Shown: positions 17,631 to 25,664 of the stretch, piece after piece
Numbering within the stretch: the stretch's first letter is position 1
Layout of the letters: the number at the start of each line of letters is the position of its first letter
NCBI RefSeq assembly: GCF_001183865.1
Contig: NZ_CP012020.1
Coordinates: 1,302,001-1,366,000 of the forward strand
Direction: 5' to 3'
Length of the DNA: 64,000 bases
From: Methylophilus sp. TWE2
GTDB lineage: Bacteria > Pseudomonadota > Gammaproteobacteria > Burkholderiales > Methylophilaceae
Program-made: the position numbers and the translations under genes
The notes under the pieces: generated by a model
Told to the model about the DNA's origin: nothing
Databases searched by the model: none
The model's input: the letters and a program-made list of their open reading frames with translations, nothing else

Positions 17631-18668
17631 CTAGAATTGCGTAAGCATGTCACGAACTGCGCTTTCTTCTATGCCCTTGCCAATAATCACAATCCGGCTA
17701 ATCGGCTCATCCTCATCCCAGCCTTCAAGCAGCGTAGGCGGGTAGGGCGTAAAGTGCACCGCGTGTATCGCTAGCGGTGCAGGCGCATCTTCCACATGCA
17801 AAATGCCTTTCATGCGCAGTAGCTTTTCGCCATGCGTCTGGCACAACTTGAGTATTACGCTTTTAAAGTCACCCCACGCCATCGGCTTAGGCAAGTAGAC
17901 GGTAAACGTGTTCACATCATCATGCGAAGGCGCTTTAGGCAAAGTGCCTTTTTTTGCCGCACTAAACCCACTGGCAGGCGCACGCAACCAGCGCTGCGGG
18001 TTGGCCTGCTTGCTGGCAAAGTCAAACAAGCCTACATCAATAATCTGCATCGGGTCTATCTCGCCATGTAACACAAACTGCTGCGTCGCATTCGGGTTAA
18101 TCTCGGTCAGCTTCGCCTGCAAAGCCTCAATCTGCTCAGGCGTTGCTGTGTCACGCTTGGTAATCAGCAACACATCCGCCACCGCCGCTTGTTTCAGCGC
18201 TTCTTTCTGTTGCCCAATCTGCTGCAAACCATACGCCGCATCTATCGTCACCACCACAGCGTCTAAACGATACACCGATTCAATCACCGGCTCATTCATC
18301 AGGTTAGCCAAAATCGGGCCAGGGTCCGCCATGCCGGTGGTTTCAATCACCAGGCGGTTAAATTCCGGCACCGCTTGCAAACTGCGCTTAAAGAACAAAT
18401 CGCGCATGGTGTCCGCCAGCTCATTTTTAAGCGAGCAACACAAACAGCCAGAACTCAACAACACCGTGTTATCGGCAATATGCTCGCTCTCAATGGTTTG
18501 CGAAATCTGGCTATTGGCAAAAATCTGGTCCAAGCCTGCTTCACCGAGCTCATTGATGATCACGGCAGTGTCTTTCATGGCAGGGTTATGCAGCAGTTTG
18601 TTGAGCAGGGTGGTTTTGCCGCTACCCAAAAAACCAGTGAGCAGCGTGACGGGGATACGTTTATCCAT
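17631..18668 (-). CDS. COG0523 GTPase of the CobW/ZNG1 family
   Basis: 345 residues. G3E-type P-loop GTPase thought to insert or deliver metal ions. Walker A GFLGSGKTT is at residues 12-20, the metal-binding C-x-C-C motif (GCLCC) is at 75-78, ETTGMADP is the switch/Walker B region and ITKRD takes the guanine-specifying place of NKxD. The CobW C-terminal domain spans about 250-335 (FTVYLPKPMAWGDFKSVI). The subfamily could serve zinc, cobalt or another metal; no Zur box or cobalamin genes are beside it, so the metal is open. It borders the accessory island. Confidence 0.9.
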   Translation of the reverse strand: MDKRIPVTLLTGFLGSGKTTLLNKLLHNPAMKDTAVIINELGEAGLDQIFANSQISQTIESEHIADNTVLLSSGCLCCSLKNELADTMRDLFFKRSLQAVPEFNRLVIETTGMADPGPILANLMNEPVIESVYRLDAVVVTIDAAYGLQQIGQQKEALKQAAVADVLLITKRDTATPEQIEALQAKLTEINPNATQQFVLHGEIDPMQIIDVGLFDFASKQANPQRWLRAPASGFSAAKKGTLPKAPSHDDVNTFTVYLPKPMAWGDFKSVILKLCQTHGEKLLRMKGILHVEDAPAPLAIHAVHFTPYPPTLLEGWDEDEPISRIVIIGKGIEESAVRDMLTQF

Positions 18669-18796
18669 ATAAATTCTAATAAAACGAGTGTGGGAGGTAT
18701 TTTAACGCGGATATTTATTGGTATTGCTAAGTGTTTAAACTTATATATGGTGGTGCTATTTGTAACAACAAGAGAAAATTAAGTAATTTATTGAGT

Positions 18797-19480
18797 TTAA
18801 TAGAATCGTTTGAATGATGATTTAATAAATTTCTTTTGTATAAAGTGTAATTCTGTAACGTCAGTTATTTTTTGGGTAGCAGTCGCAATGGTGTCCATTT
18901 TTTTTCTTAAAACATCAACTCTAAATTTTTCACCAACCTTCGCGGCACTATCTCGACCATGAGCCACAGCATTTCGCCTCTCTACAATCTCATCGATAGT
19001 AACTTCTTCAGATTTTTCTAAGGTGGGCGATTCAATTCCCAAAGCTCTAAGAGATTCATTTATTGTTTTTGCCCAAACGTTTTGTAATGAGTTTGAGAAA
19101 ACAGTTTCGTTAAGTTTGATTACATTATTCGAACCGGCTTTAATAAATAGATCCACTGATTTTGCAATGATCTTACTCTGACTGCTATCGTAAATAGATT
19201 TCATGTCATTGAATAAGGCTAAAGACAAGAGAGGTTTTTCAAAATGATTGTTTTTAACACTCTTAGCCGAGATGAGAAGAACAGAAGTCTCAATAATGTC
19301 ATTTACAGATTTTTCAAAAGCGCCGTAAAGCTGAACATAAAATAATCCCTTCATAATTTGTACTTCAAGCGGGATTTCTTCAAAAGGATTGCTAGGTTCT
19401 AAAGTTGTTAAATGATTTAGAAAGGCATATACCTCCGCATATCTTTTCGCTGTTCTATCTTTAACTCCGCTGTATGGCAT
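18797..19480 (-). CDS. HEPN-domain protein, MAE_28990/MAE_18760-like, putative RNase effector
   Basis: 227 residues, AT-rich compared with the neighbours. The C-terminal half has ERRNAVAHG, in which Arg169-Asn170 ... His174 is the R-N-x3-H form of the Rx4-6H catalytic motif of HEPN ribonucleases. The N-terminal helix FYVQLYGAFEKSVNDI, with a conserved Glu, resembles the first helices of MAE_28990-type or RiboL-PSP-type HEPN proteins. Such HEPNs occur in defence and toxin contexts, often paired with DUF262 proteins. Its ATG overlaps the last base of the DUF262 stop codon (TAATG), so the two are translationally coupled. Catalytic activity is inferred from the motif only. Confidence 0.75.
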   Translation of the reverse strand: MPYSGVKDRTAKRYAEVYAFLNHLTTLEPSNPFEEIPLEVQIMKGLFYVQLYGAFEKSVNDIIETSVLLISAKSVKNNHFEKPLLSLALFNDMKSIYDSSQSKIIAKSVDLFIKAGSNNVIKLNETVFSNSLQNVWAKTINESLRALGIESPTLEKSEEVTIDEIVERRNAVAHGRDSAAKVGEKFRVDVLRKKMDTIATATQKITDVTELHFIQKKFIKSSFKRFY

Positions 19481-20508
19481 TAAATGAACGCTGCCTTTAC
19501 AAAATCTATTCTTTCCTTAAGTTTAAGCTTCGAGTTCGTGGCTCCCGTTGTTAGTTTTCTCAGATCTTCATTATCCAAAAGGCTTTTTAGTATTTTACTG
19601 TCAATATCTAATCCAGACTTGATCGCATCTGCAACACCAACTGAAATTGCTTCATAAAGGACTAGTGGGGTCGAGTTTTTCCTATTTCCTCGAACAATTC
19701 CATCAGGCAGTTTCTCATTCAACACTCTGAATGTTTCTTTGAATATTTCCTTTAGGTTATTTTCGTCATTAAATTCTTTAGTTTTCTTTTCCATGAATTC
19801 ATTTAAGAAGTCTTTTACGCCATGTACGAATAGCTCCCTATCTTGATAGTAAGCAAAGAATTTCAGAACTAATTCCTCTAGGTTTTCTTTAGTTCTTAGA
19901 ACATTTATAAAATTTTTATCACGGGCTAATTCTTTTATTACATCATTAAATCTACCTATGAAAATACAATTACGTATTTCTTGTGGATGCAGAATAATTC
20001 CACCTGTATTCAGTCTTTCAAAAAGGTCGTAGCGTACCTCTAGATCACTTCTGTCATTAAGGACTGTTATACGAATTGGTCGCGTCATAAACAATAGCTG
20101 CAATGACTTCGGCAAGTCACTAAACTTCAGATCATTTAATGTAGAAAGTTTTTCTAAGCCTTTTAATTTTAAAACAGAGCAATTTGGATTAACCTTTTGA
20201 ATAGTTTCAGCATCACCAACGAAATTAACAAGTGTAGTCAATCTCTGTAAGCCATCAACAACTTCCCATGTCGAGTCTTTATTTGTTGCCATGAACAGGC
20301 TTGGAACAGGGATGCCCAGAAATATAGATTCAATTAATAATGATTGCCTATCTTCTTTCCAAATGAAGTGTCGCTGGTATTCTGGTGCTATATCAATAGA
20401 CTTATCTGAAACCATGTCATAAAGTTGCCTAACGGTGATGTCGTAGCTATCAAATGAAACGGTTTTTCTGTTGCTATCCAGTTGATCTTGAATTTTTATT
20501 GGATCCAT
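19480..20508 (-). CDS. DUF262 (ParB/GmrS-like) protein, putative defence sensor
   Basis: 342 residues. DUF262 features in order: PEYQRHFIWKEDRQSLLIES (43-62), the DGxQR motif as VVDGLQRLTTL (84-94, with Leu where Gln is commonest) and FERLNTGGIILHPQEIRN (about 162-180). The DUF262 fold is ParB/Srx-like and can hydrolyse NTPs; in GmrSD and BrxU it is the sensor or regulator of a nuclease. The GmrD-type HNH half (DUF1524) is missing here, and the C-terminal part (about 200-342) is helical. Instead, an HEPN gene follows directly with a one-base overlap. Strikingly AT-rich. No methylase is beside it. Confidence 0.8.
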   Translation of the reverse strand: MDPIKIQDQLDSNRKTVSFDSYDITVRQLYDMVSDKSIDIAPEYQRHFIWKEDRQSLLIESIFLGIPVPSLFMATNKDSTWEVVDGLQRLTTLVNFVGDAETIQKVNPNCSVLKLKGLEKLSTLNDLKFSDLPKSLQLLFMTRPIRITVLNDRSDLEVRYDLFERLNTGGIILHPQEIRNCIFIGRFNDVIKELARDKNFINVLRTKENLEELVLKFFAYYQDRELFVHGVKDFLNEFMEKKTKEFNDENNLKEIFKETFRVLNEKLPDGIVRGNRKNSTPLVLYEAISVGVADAIKSGLDIDSKILKSLLDNEDLRKLTTGATNSKLKLKERIDFVKAAFI

Positions 20509-20666
20509 TTTTAGCTCGATTAATTAAATTGAAAGTAGTTTAACTGATTTACAAAGCCAGGTGCCCATAGAGAGTATGAGGTCCAATCCCAATCAGCACC
20601 AACCGCCAACCACCTCTGCGCGTTTTGCAAACACAATAATTCGGGTCAGAATAAAATTAAAACGCT

Positions 20667-20966
20667 CTACGCTGCCTTCTGCTCTAACGGTTTAATTTTA
20701 GTCAGCGTTTCTGCCATCCGTTCCTTTTGTGTGGCCGTTTCATAATCCATTTGTAAACCAGTCCAAAATGCATCATTTAGGCCAAAGTATTTGGATAAAC
20801 GTAAGCCTGTATCAACGGTAATCGCGCGTTTTCCGGCAATAATTTCTGCGATACGTGCTTGCGAAACACCGATCTCTTTTGCCAGGCGATATTGGGTAAT
20901 ACCGTAAGGTTTTAAAAACTCTTCAAGCAATATTTCACCGGCAGTGGGGTATGCAACTTCACGCAT
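20667..20966 (-). CDS. higA: HigA-type antitoxin (XRE helix-turn-helix)
   Basis: 99 residues. It opens with PTAGEILLEEFLKPYGIT, the HigA/VapI signature, then a helix-turn-helix (YRLAKEIGVSQARIAEIIAGKR). It neutralises the HigB mRNA interferase and represses its own operon. As usual for higBA the toxin gene comes first; higA starts 23 bases after higB. A perfect palindrome at the operon start is the likely operator. The C-terminal KIKPLEQKAA tail lies past the DNA-binding domain. The 158 bases after the gene, up to the DUF262 start, contain no gene. Confidence 0.9.
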   Translation of the reverse strand: MREVAYPTAGEILLEEFLKPYGITQYRLAKEIGVSQARIAEIIAGKRAITVDTGLRLSKYFGLNDAFWTGLQMDYETATQKERMAETLTKIKPLEQKAA

Positions 20967-20989
20967 GGTTTTGCTCCTTGTTTGGGTGG

Positions 20990-21268
20990 TTAGTGGTAGT
21001 CCACAATTTCAACATCAAATGCTTGACCGTTCTCAAATCTGAAACAGATGCGCCACTGGTCATTGATTCTGATACTGAACTGGCCTTTACGGTCACCTTT
21101 TAAAGCTTCGAGACGATTGTTGGGCGGTATTCGCAACTCTTCAACCCGAAGAACCCGATTGAGCATGGCTAGTTTACGCATGGCGACAGTTTCAATATTC
21201 GCAAATCGAGCAATACGAGTGCCATTGAATAATAGCGCTACATCGTTATCTTTAAAGGATTCGATCAT
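20990..21268 (-). CDS. higB: HigB-type toxin (RelE superfamily mRNA interferase)
   Basis: 92 residues with the HigB/RelE-family pattern: MIESFKDNDVALLFNGTRIARF at the start, LRIPPNNRLEALKGDRKGQFSIRINDQWRICF in the core (the basic Arg/Lys residues form the ribosome-dependent cleavage site in relatives) and EIVDYH at the end. HigB cleaves translated mRNA when not bound by HigA. Toxin-first order with higA. The promoter overlaps the 25-base palindrome at 21274-21298, just before the ATG. Confidence 0.9.
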   Translation of the reverse strand: MIESFKDNDVALLFNGTRIARFANIETVAMRKLAMLNRVLRVEELRIPPNNRLEALKGDRKGQFSIRINDQWRICFRFENGQAFDVEIVDYH

Positions 21269-21273
21269 GGCTT

Positions 21274-21298
21274 AATACTATCGCATGGCGATAGTATT
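21274..21298. promoter_or_regulatory. Perfect palindromic operator of higBA
   Basis: AATACTATCGC and its exact inverse GCGATAGTATT flank the 3-base centre ATG. It lies 5 bases before the higB start codon, the expected place for a HigA-binding autorepression site overlapping the promoter or leader. Confidence 0.8.
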
Positions 21299-21459
21299 GT
21301 AAAGCAATCGAAAATCGAACTTCTAAGCGACTCGTTATGACTAAAATGTTTATCGTTCCAGCGAATTTTCAACCTCCAAATCTTGAGCAAATGTTCATTG
21401 CCTGAGCAGACAGATTCTTCTAAGATTGCATTACAAATGAATTACATGTGAGGTGCTTG

Positions 21460-21720
21460 ATGAAAACTGCGACGATTCCTGCTTTGCGGGTGGAGCCAAA
21501 GTTGCGCGATGCGGTTGAAGAAGTGTTGGCTGAGGGCGAAACACTTTCAAGTTTTGTCGAGGAAGCGTTAAAAGCGAACATTCTGCGCAGGCAGCATCAG
21601 CAGGCGTTTATCACCCGAGGTTTGGCTTCTGCCGATATCGCGCGTCAGAATCAGGAGTATTACAGCGCAGAGGCGGTGTTGGATGAATTGCAAACCATGC
21701 TGGATGAGACCAAGCCTTGA
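21460..21720 (+). CDS. Antitoxin of a RelE/ParE-type module
   Basis: 86 residues from the ATG at 21460, which has a GAGG ribosome site six bases ahead; a GTG four codons upstream lacks one. The start TATIPALRVEPKLRDAVEEVL and GETLSSFVEEALKANI resemble ribbon-helix-helix antitoxins of the YlcI/YnfO or ParD-like group. The C-terminal half is acidic and helical, probably wrapping the toxin. The stop TGA overlaps the toxin start as TTGA. Confidence 0.75.
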   Translation: MKTATIPALRVEPKLRDAVEEVLAEGETLSSFVEEALKANILRRQHQQAFITRGLASADIARQNQEYYSAEAVLDELQTMLDETKP

Positions 21721-22016
21721 GTTACCGCGTACGGTTGACTAAAGAGGCGCGGGAAGATTTAAAGCGTTTGTATGCATTTTTACTCTCCAAAGATAGAGCG
21801 GCTGCCGAAAAAGCGTTAAAAGGTATTCATCAGGCCATTGAGGCAGTGACGCTTTTTCCCTACACATGCCGAAAAGCGTTGGACGATAACGCTTTTTTGC
21901 GCGAGTTGGTGATGAGCTTTGGTGATTACGGCTACGTGGCCTTGTTTGAAATTGAAGCGCCGGACATCATCACGATTATTGCAGTGCGGCATCAGCGTGC
22001 AGATGATTTCTTTTAG
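21717..22016 (+). CDS. RelE/ParE-family toxin
   Basis: 99 residues with the ParE/RelE signature: YRVRLTKEAREDLKRLYAFL at the start, LFPYTCRKALDD in the middle and IITIIAVRHQRADDFF at the end (the VRH motif is typical). It would target gyrase (ParE) or translating mRNA (RelE); the sequence does not decide. It begins with TTG, four bases overlapping the antitoxin stop, so toxin synthesis likely depends on translational coupling. Confidence 0.82.
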   Translation: MSYRVRLTKEAREDLKRLYAFLLSKDRAAAEKALKGIHQAIEAVTLFPYTCRKALDDNAFLRELVMSFGDYGYVALFEIEAPDIITIIAVRHQRADDFF

Positions 22017-22074
22017 CGGCATGCTTGTTGTTTGATTTGCGGATATAACTTTTAGGGTTGCTTGTCACAACAAT

Positions 22075-22311
22075 ATGCAAACAAAACCATTACGGCTTAA
22101 CCCTAAAAAGCTGTTACATTCCAAGTGGACAGCGGTAAAGCCTGTGAATAAAGAAAAACATTTTATGGTGACTAAGCTCATTATTGCAGACGAGGAAACG
22201 CAAGTGATAGAGGTAGTGGAGATTGAAGCGGTGATGACTGGGCGCATGCAAGTGATTGATTGGCGTGCGTTGCAAAACCGCGATGCGTGGAAGCAGGGGG
22301 GGGGGGCGTGA
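22075..22311 (+). CDS. TIGR02450 family Trp-containing small protein
   Basis: 78 residues. LNPKKLLHSKWTAVKPVNKEKHF and VEIEAVMTGR...IDWRALQNRDAWKQG match the conserved core of TIGR02450, a short family of unknown function. The last four codons (Gly-Gly-Gly-Ala) are read from an 11-G tract, and the natural family C-terminus (Trp-containing) is not seen, so the end may have been altered. The stop TGA overlaps the GTG start of the next gene (GTGA). Confidence 0.82.
   Translation: MQTKPLRLNPKKLLHSKWTAVKPVNKEKHFMVTKLIIADEETQVIEVVEIEAVMTGRMQVIDWRALQNRDAWKQGGGA
22296..22306 (+). repeat. Homopolymeric G11 tract
   Basis: Eleven G in a row span the last codons of the TIGR02450 gene, and lie one base before the GTG of the next gene, in the place of its ribosome site. 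Adding one G would fuse the two reading frames; see findings. Confidence 0.9.
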
Positions 22312-23306
22312 AAAATATTGCGGTGATTGGTGCGGGGATGGCAGGTTTGGCTTGTAGCCAGACCCTTCAACAAGCCGGGTTTCTGGTGACGGTGTTTGAA
22401 AAAAGCCGTGGGCCCTCTGGGCGGGTCTCTACGCGCCAGGGCGAAGGCTGGCAGGCTGATCATGGTGCGCAGTATTTTACGGTGAGCCAGCCACCATTTG
22501 AGGCGCAGGTGCAAAAGTGGTTGCAGCTGGGCGTGGTGGCCGAGTGGCATGGACGTTTGTATGAGGCGGATGATTCCGGTATCCGCCCCAAGCAGTCTGA
22601 AAAAAGACGCTATGTGGGCGTGCCACGCAATACTTGCCCGGCGCGGCAGATGGCGCAGTCTTTAACCGTGGAGCTGGAGCAGACGGTACAGGAGATTACC
22701 TTTACCGAGGGCAAGTGGCGCGTGAAGAGTAAAGAACACGGCATTTATCCGCAGGTGTTTGACAAGGTAGTGCTGGCGATTCCGGCACCACAGGCACAAG
22801 CACTATTAGGATTTAATCTGGAGATGCAGACACTGGCTGCCAGCGTGAACATGCGCGGTTGCTGGGCATTGATGGGGCGTTATGCACATACGCTGGATTT
22901 GCCATTTGATGGCTTGTTTGTGAATTCCGGGCCGCTGAGCTGGGTGGCGAGAGACAGCAGCAAGCCAGGCCGATTGCATGAAGGCAGTGCGGTTAAAGAG
23001 GTGTGGGTGTTGCATGCCAGTGCTGAATGGTCTGAGGCGAATATTGAGCGTGCGCCAGAAGAGGTTGCAGTAGAACTGGTAACGGCATTTAAGGCCTTGG
23101 GTGGTGAGGCAGCCATGGAACATAGCACGCACCGCTGGCGTTATGCAGATTGCGCCCAATACCTGCACCAAGGCTATGCCTGGGATGCTGCGCAGCAATT
23201 GGGTTTGTGTGGTGACTGGCTTAACGGCGGCAAGGTGGAAGGCGCATGGATGAGCGGCTACCAGTTAGCGCAGGAAATGATACAGGCTTGCGAGCCTTGT
23301 TATTAA
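22308..23306 (+). CDS. FAD-dependent oxidoreductase, COG3380 / renalase-like
   Basis: 332 residues. The N-terminal Rossmann motif IAVIGAGMAGLACSQTLQQAG, then FEKSRGPSGRVSTR and DHGAQYFTVS are typical of the COG3380 amine-oxidase-like flavoproteins related to renalase. The C-terminal LGLCGDWLNGGKVEGAWMSGYQLA is the second FAD-binding motif. Substrate unknown; renalases oxidise nicotinamide isomers. It begins with GTG immediately after the G11 tract. The same frame is open upstream to 22260 through that tract. Confidence 0.85.
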   Translation: MKNIAVIGAGMAGLACSQTLQQAGFLVTVFEKSRGPSGRVSTRQGEGWQADHGAQYFTVSQPPFEAQVQKWLQLGVVAEWHGRLYEADDSGIRPKQSEKRRYVGVPRNTCPARQMAQSLTVELEQTVQEITFTEGKWRVKSKEHGIYPQVFDKVVLAIPAPQAQALLGFNLEMQTLAASVNMRGCWALMGRYAHTLDLPFDGLFVNSGPLSWVARDSSKPGRLHEGSAVKEVWVLHASAEWSEANIERAPEEVAVELVTAFKALGGEAAMEHSTHRWRYADCAQYLHQGYAWDAAQQLGLCGDWLNGGKVEGAWMSGYQLAQEMIQACEPCY

Positions 23307-23376
23307 TTTGCCGCTTATTGGAAGACACTGGAATATATAAACTTGGTGTTGACTACACCATGCCATACATCTAAGG

Positions 23377-25632
23377 CTACACAGAAGATGTGGTTTTGAT
23401 AAATGCTTCAAAAGCATCAGCAGGTAAAGGTTTGGAAAACAAATACCCTTGTACTTCATCACAGCCACAATCACGCAAATGCTTGAGTATGGTTTCGTCT
23501 TCCACGCCCTCGGCGATAACATCCAAATTCAAGGTATGTGCCATTTGTACAATCGCGCGGACAATGGCGGCATCGTTGGGGTCGGTATTGATGTCGCGCA
23601 CAAACGACTGGTCGATTTTCAGTCGGTCGATATTGAATTTTTTGAGGTAGGCCAGGCTGGAGTAGCCAGTGCCGAAGTCGTCGATAGCGAGTTTGACCCC
23701 GAGTTTCTTGAGTCCATCAAGCTGGGCGAGCAGGTGGCCGATGTCTTCAAGCAAAATGGATTCGGTGAGCTCCAGCTCTAGCAGTTGCGGGTTGAGGCCA
23801 GTTTTTTCCAGGGCTTTGATAATCACTTTATCCAGGTTGCCACGGCGGAATTGTACGGCAGAGACGTTGACGGCAACACTTAGCGGTGGCAGGCCATTCT
23901 TTTGCCATTGCATGCATTGGCGGCAGGCTTCTTCAATAATCCATTCCCCCATTTCTACAATGAGGCCGGTTTGTTCGGCAATGCTGATAAATTGTGCCGG
24001 AGGTTGCATGCCATTTTGCGGGTGATGCCAGCGGATCAGTGCTTCTGCGCCAATGACCTGTGCATTTTTGAGGCTGATCTGCGGTTGGTAATGCAGCTCA
24101 AACTGGTGATGGGCAAGCGCTTCACGCAGGCCATAGGCAATATTGAGGTAGTGCAGGCTGTCGGTATTTAGTTTTTCGGTAAAGAAGCGGGCGGTGTTAC
24201 GTCCTTCTTCCTTGGCTTGAGACATGGCTTTGCGTGCGCGGCCAAATAGTTTTTCAAAGTCATGACCATCGGTGGGGTAAACGGCAACGCCTATAGAACA
24301 GGAGGTGGAAATGTTGCTGCCCGCAAAAGCAAATGGCGAGGACACTTCAGTCAGCAGCATATCCACCATATAGTTGATGGAATCATCATCGTGGATATTG
24401 TTGAGCAAGATAATAAACTCATCCCCGCCGTGGCGGCTGATGGCGTCTGTTTCGTGCAAACAGCCTTTGAGCCGCTCGGCAAACAGCTTGAGTAGTTTGT
24501 CGCCTGAGGCGTAGCCCAGTGAGTCATTGAGGAATTTGAAGTTATCAAGGTTGAGTGCCAGCAGGCCGATTTTTCGATTGCTTGGTGCTGCGATGGAGAT
24601 GGCGGCTTCCAGCCTGTCCTTGAATAGCGCAATATCGGGCAGGCCAGTCAGGGCATCATGCGAGGACAGGTACTGGATTTCTTTTTGGGCCGACTTGAGA
24701 TCACTGATATCGCTGAAGGTGCCCACATAATGGGTAATATCGCCTAGCTCGTTTCTGACTTCACTAACGGACAACCATTCTGGAAATATTTCGCCATTTT
24801 TGCGACGGTTCCAGACTTCGCCGCGCCAATGTCCAAAATGCGTGATGCTTTCCCACATGGCGCGGTAAAAAAGCTGATCATGCAGGCCTGAGGAAAGCAT
24901 TTTGGGTGTTTTGCCTTTGACATCCTCAATGCTGTAGCCGAGCACCTTGGTAAAAGCAGGGTTCACCGACAGAATTTTAAGGTTGGTATCGGTCACCATA
25001 ATGCCTTGTTCGCTGCCTTCAAAGACTTTTTCAAATTGGCGTAGTGACTCCTGGTATTGGTTGCGGTTGAGCGCTATCCCAATAATCGAAGACCCGATTT
25101 CCAGTAGCATGCGGTGAAACAGGCTGGGTTCGCGGTGCTCAAAACTGGAGAGGGCAAACGTGCCGATGACTTTGTTTTCGGCAGAAAAAATAGGGATGGA
25201 CCAACAGGCCCTGATATCAAACTCATGGGCCAGGTGGCGGATATCTTCCCAGCGTTCATCGGTAAAGGTGTTGCTGACATATTGTACCGTCTGCTGGTAG
25301 ATGACATTGCCGCAGGAGCCCCCTCCGGGGCTGGGGCGCAAGCCGTTAATTTTCTGGATTTGTTCTGGAGTGAGGCTGGGTGCAACATAGACATTGAGGT
25401 ACTGGGAATGGTCGTCCATGAGCATGACTGAGCTGAATGAATTAGTCAGCAGGCTTTCTGCCAGCAGGCAGGTTTGTTTGATAACCTCCAGATGCTCTGC
25501 GCCCTGGGCAATTGATTTGAGGATGGCGCGCTGCAAGTTGAGCAGCTGTGTTTGTTCTTCAATAGACAGCGCGCCGCTATGCGAAACGCTTTGATGTGAT
25601 ACCGATGACGCTGTTGTGTGTTGGGCGCTCAA
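23377..25632 (-). CDS. GAF-PAS-GGDEF-EAL cyclic-di-GMP protein
   Basis: 751 residues, cytoplasmic. A GAF domain (about 40-195), a PAS/PAC (about 205-315), GGDEF (about 330-490) and EAL (about 505-745) lie in that order. The GGDEF motif is intact (SRHGGDEF), but the inhibitory-site Arg of RxxD is a His (HETD). EAL retains GAEALIRW, LELTESIL, IDDFGTGYSSLAYLKK and AEGVEDE, so phosphodiesterase activity is likely. Whether it makes or breaks c-di-GMP cannot be told. It is convergent with the FAD oxidoreductase and follows the antiporter gene by 32 bases on the same strand. Confidence 0.92.
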   Translation of the reverse strand: MSAQHTTASSVSHQSVSHSGALSIEEQTQLLNLQRAILKSIAQGAEHLEVIKQTCLLAESLLTNSFSSVMLMDDHSQYLNVYVAPSLTPEQIQKINGLRPSPGGGSCGNVIYQQTVQYVSNTFTDERWEDIRHLAHEFDIRACWSIPIFSAENKVIGTFALSSFEHREPSLFHRMLLEIGSSIIGIALNRNQYQESLRQFEKVFEGSEQGIMVTDTNLKILSVNPAFTKVLGYSIEDVKGKTPKMLSSGLHDQLFYRAMWESITHFGHWRGEVWNRRKNGEIFPEWLSVSEVRNELGDITHYVGTFSDISDLKSAQKEIQYLSSHDALTGLPDIALFKDRLEAAISIAAPSNRKIGLLALNLDNFKFLNDSLGYASGDKLLKLFAERLKGCLHETDAISRHGGDEFIILLNNIHDDDSINYMVDMLLTEVSSPFAFAGSNISTSCSIGVAVYPTDGHDFEKLFGRARKAMSQAKEEGRNTARFFTEKLNTDSLHYLNIAYGLREALAHHQFELHYQPQISLKNAQVIGAEALIRWHHPQNGMQPPAQFISIAEQTGLIVEMGEWIIEEACRQCMQWQKNGLPPLSVAVNVSAVQFRRGNLDKVIIKALEKTGLNPQLLELELTESILLEDIGHLLAQLDGLKKLGVKLAIDDFGTGYSSLAYLKKFNIDRLKIDQSFVRDINTDPNDAAIVRAIVQMAHTLNLDVIAEGVEDETILKHLRDCGCDEVQGYLFSKPLPADAFEAFIKTTSSV

Positions 25633-25664
25633 AAGAGTATCCAGTCTTGATGAAGAGTGATGTG

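Noticed and set aside
20509..20666. Possible transposon end (AATTCGGGTCAGAATAAAATTAA) after higA
   Set aside because: Short motif that looks familiar from mobile-element ends, but there is no transposase, inverted partner or target duplication in view.
22065..22550. 161-codon minus-strand frame over the TIGR02450/oxidoreductase junction
   Set aside because: No family features; antisense to two recognisable genes.
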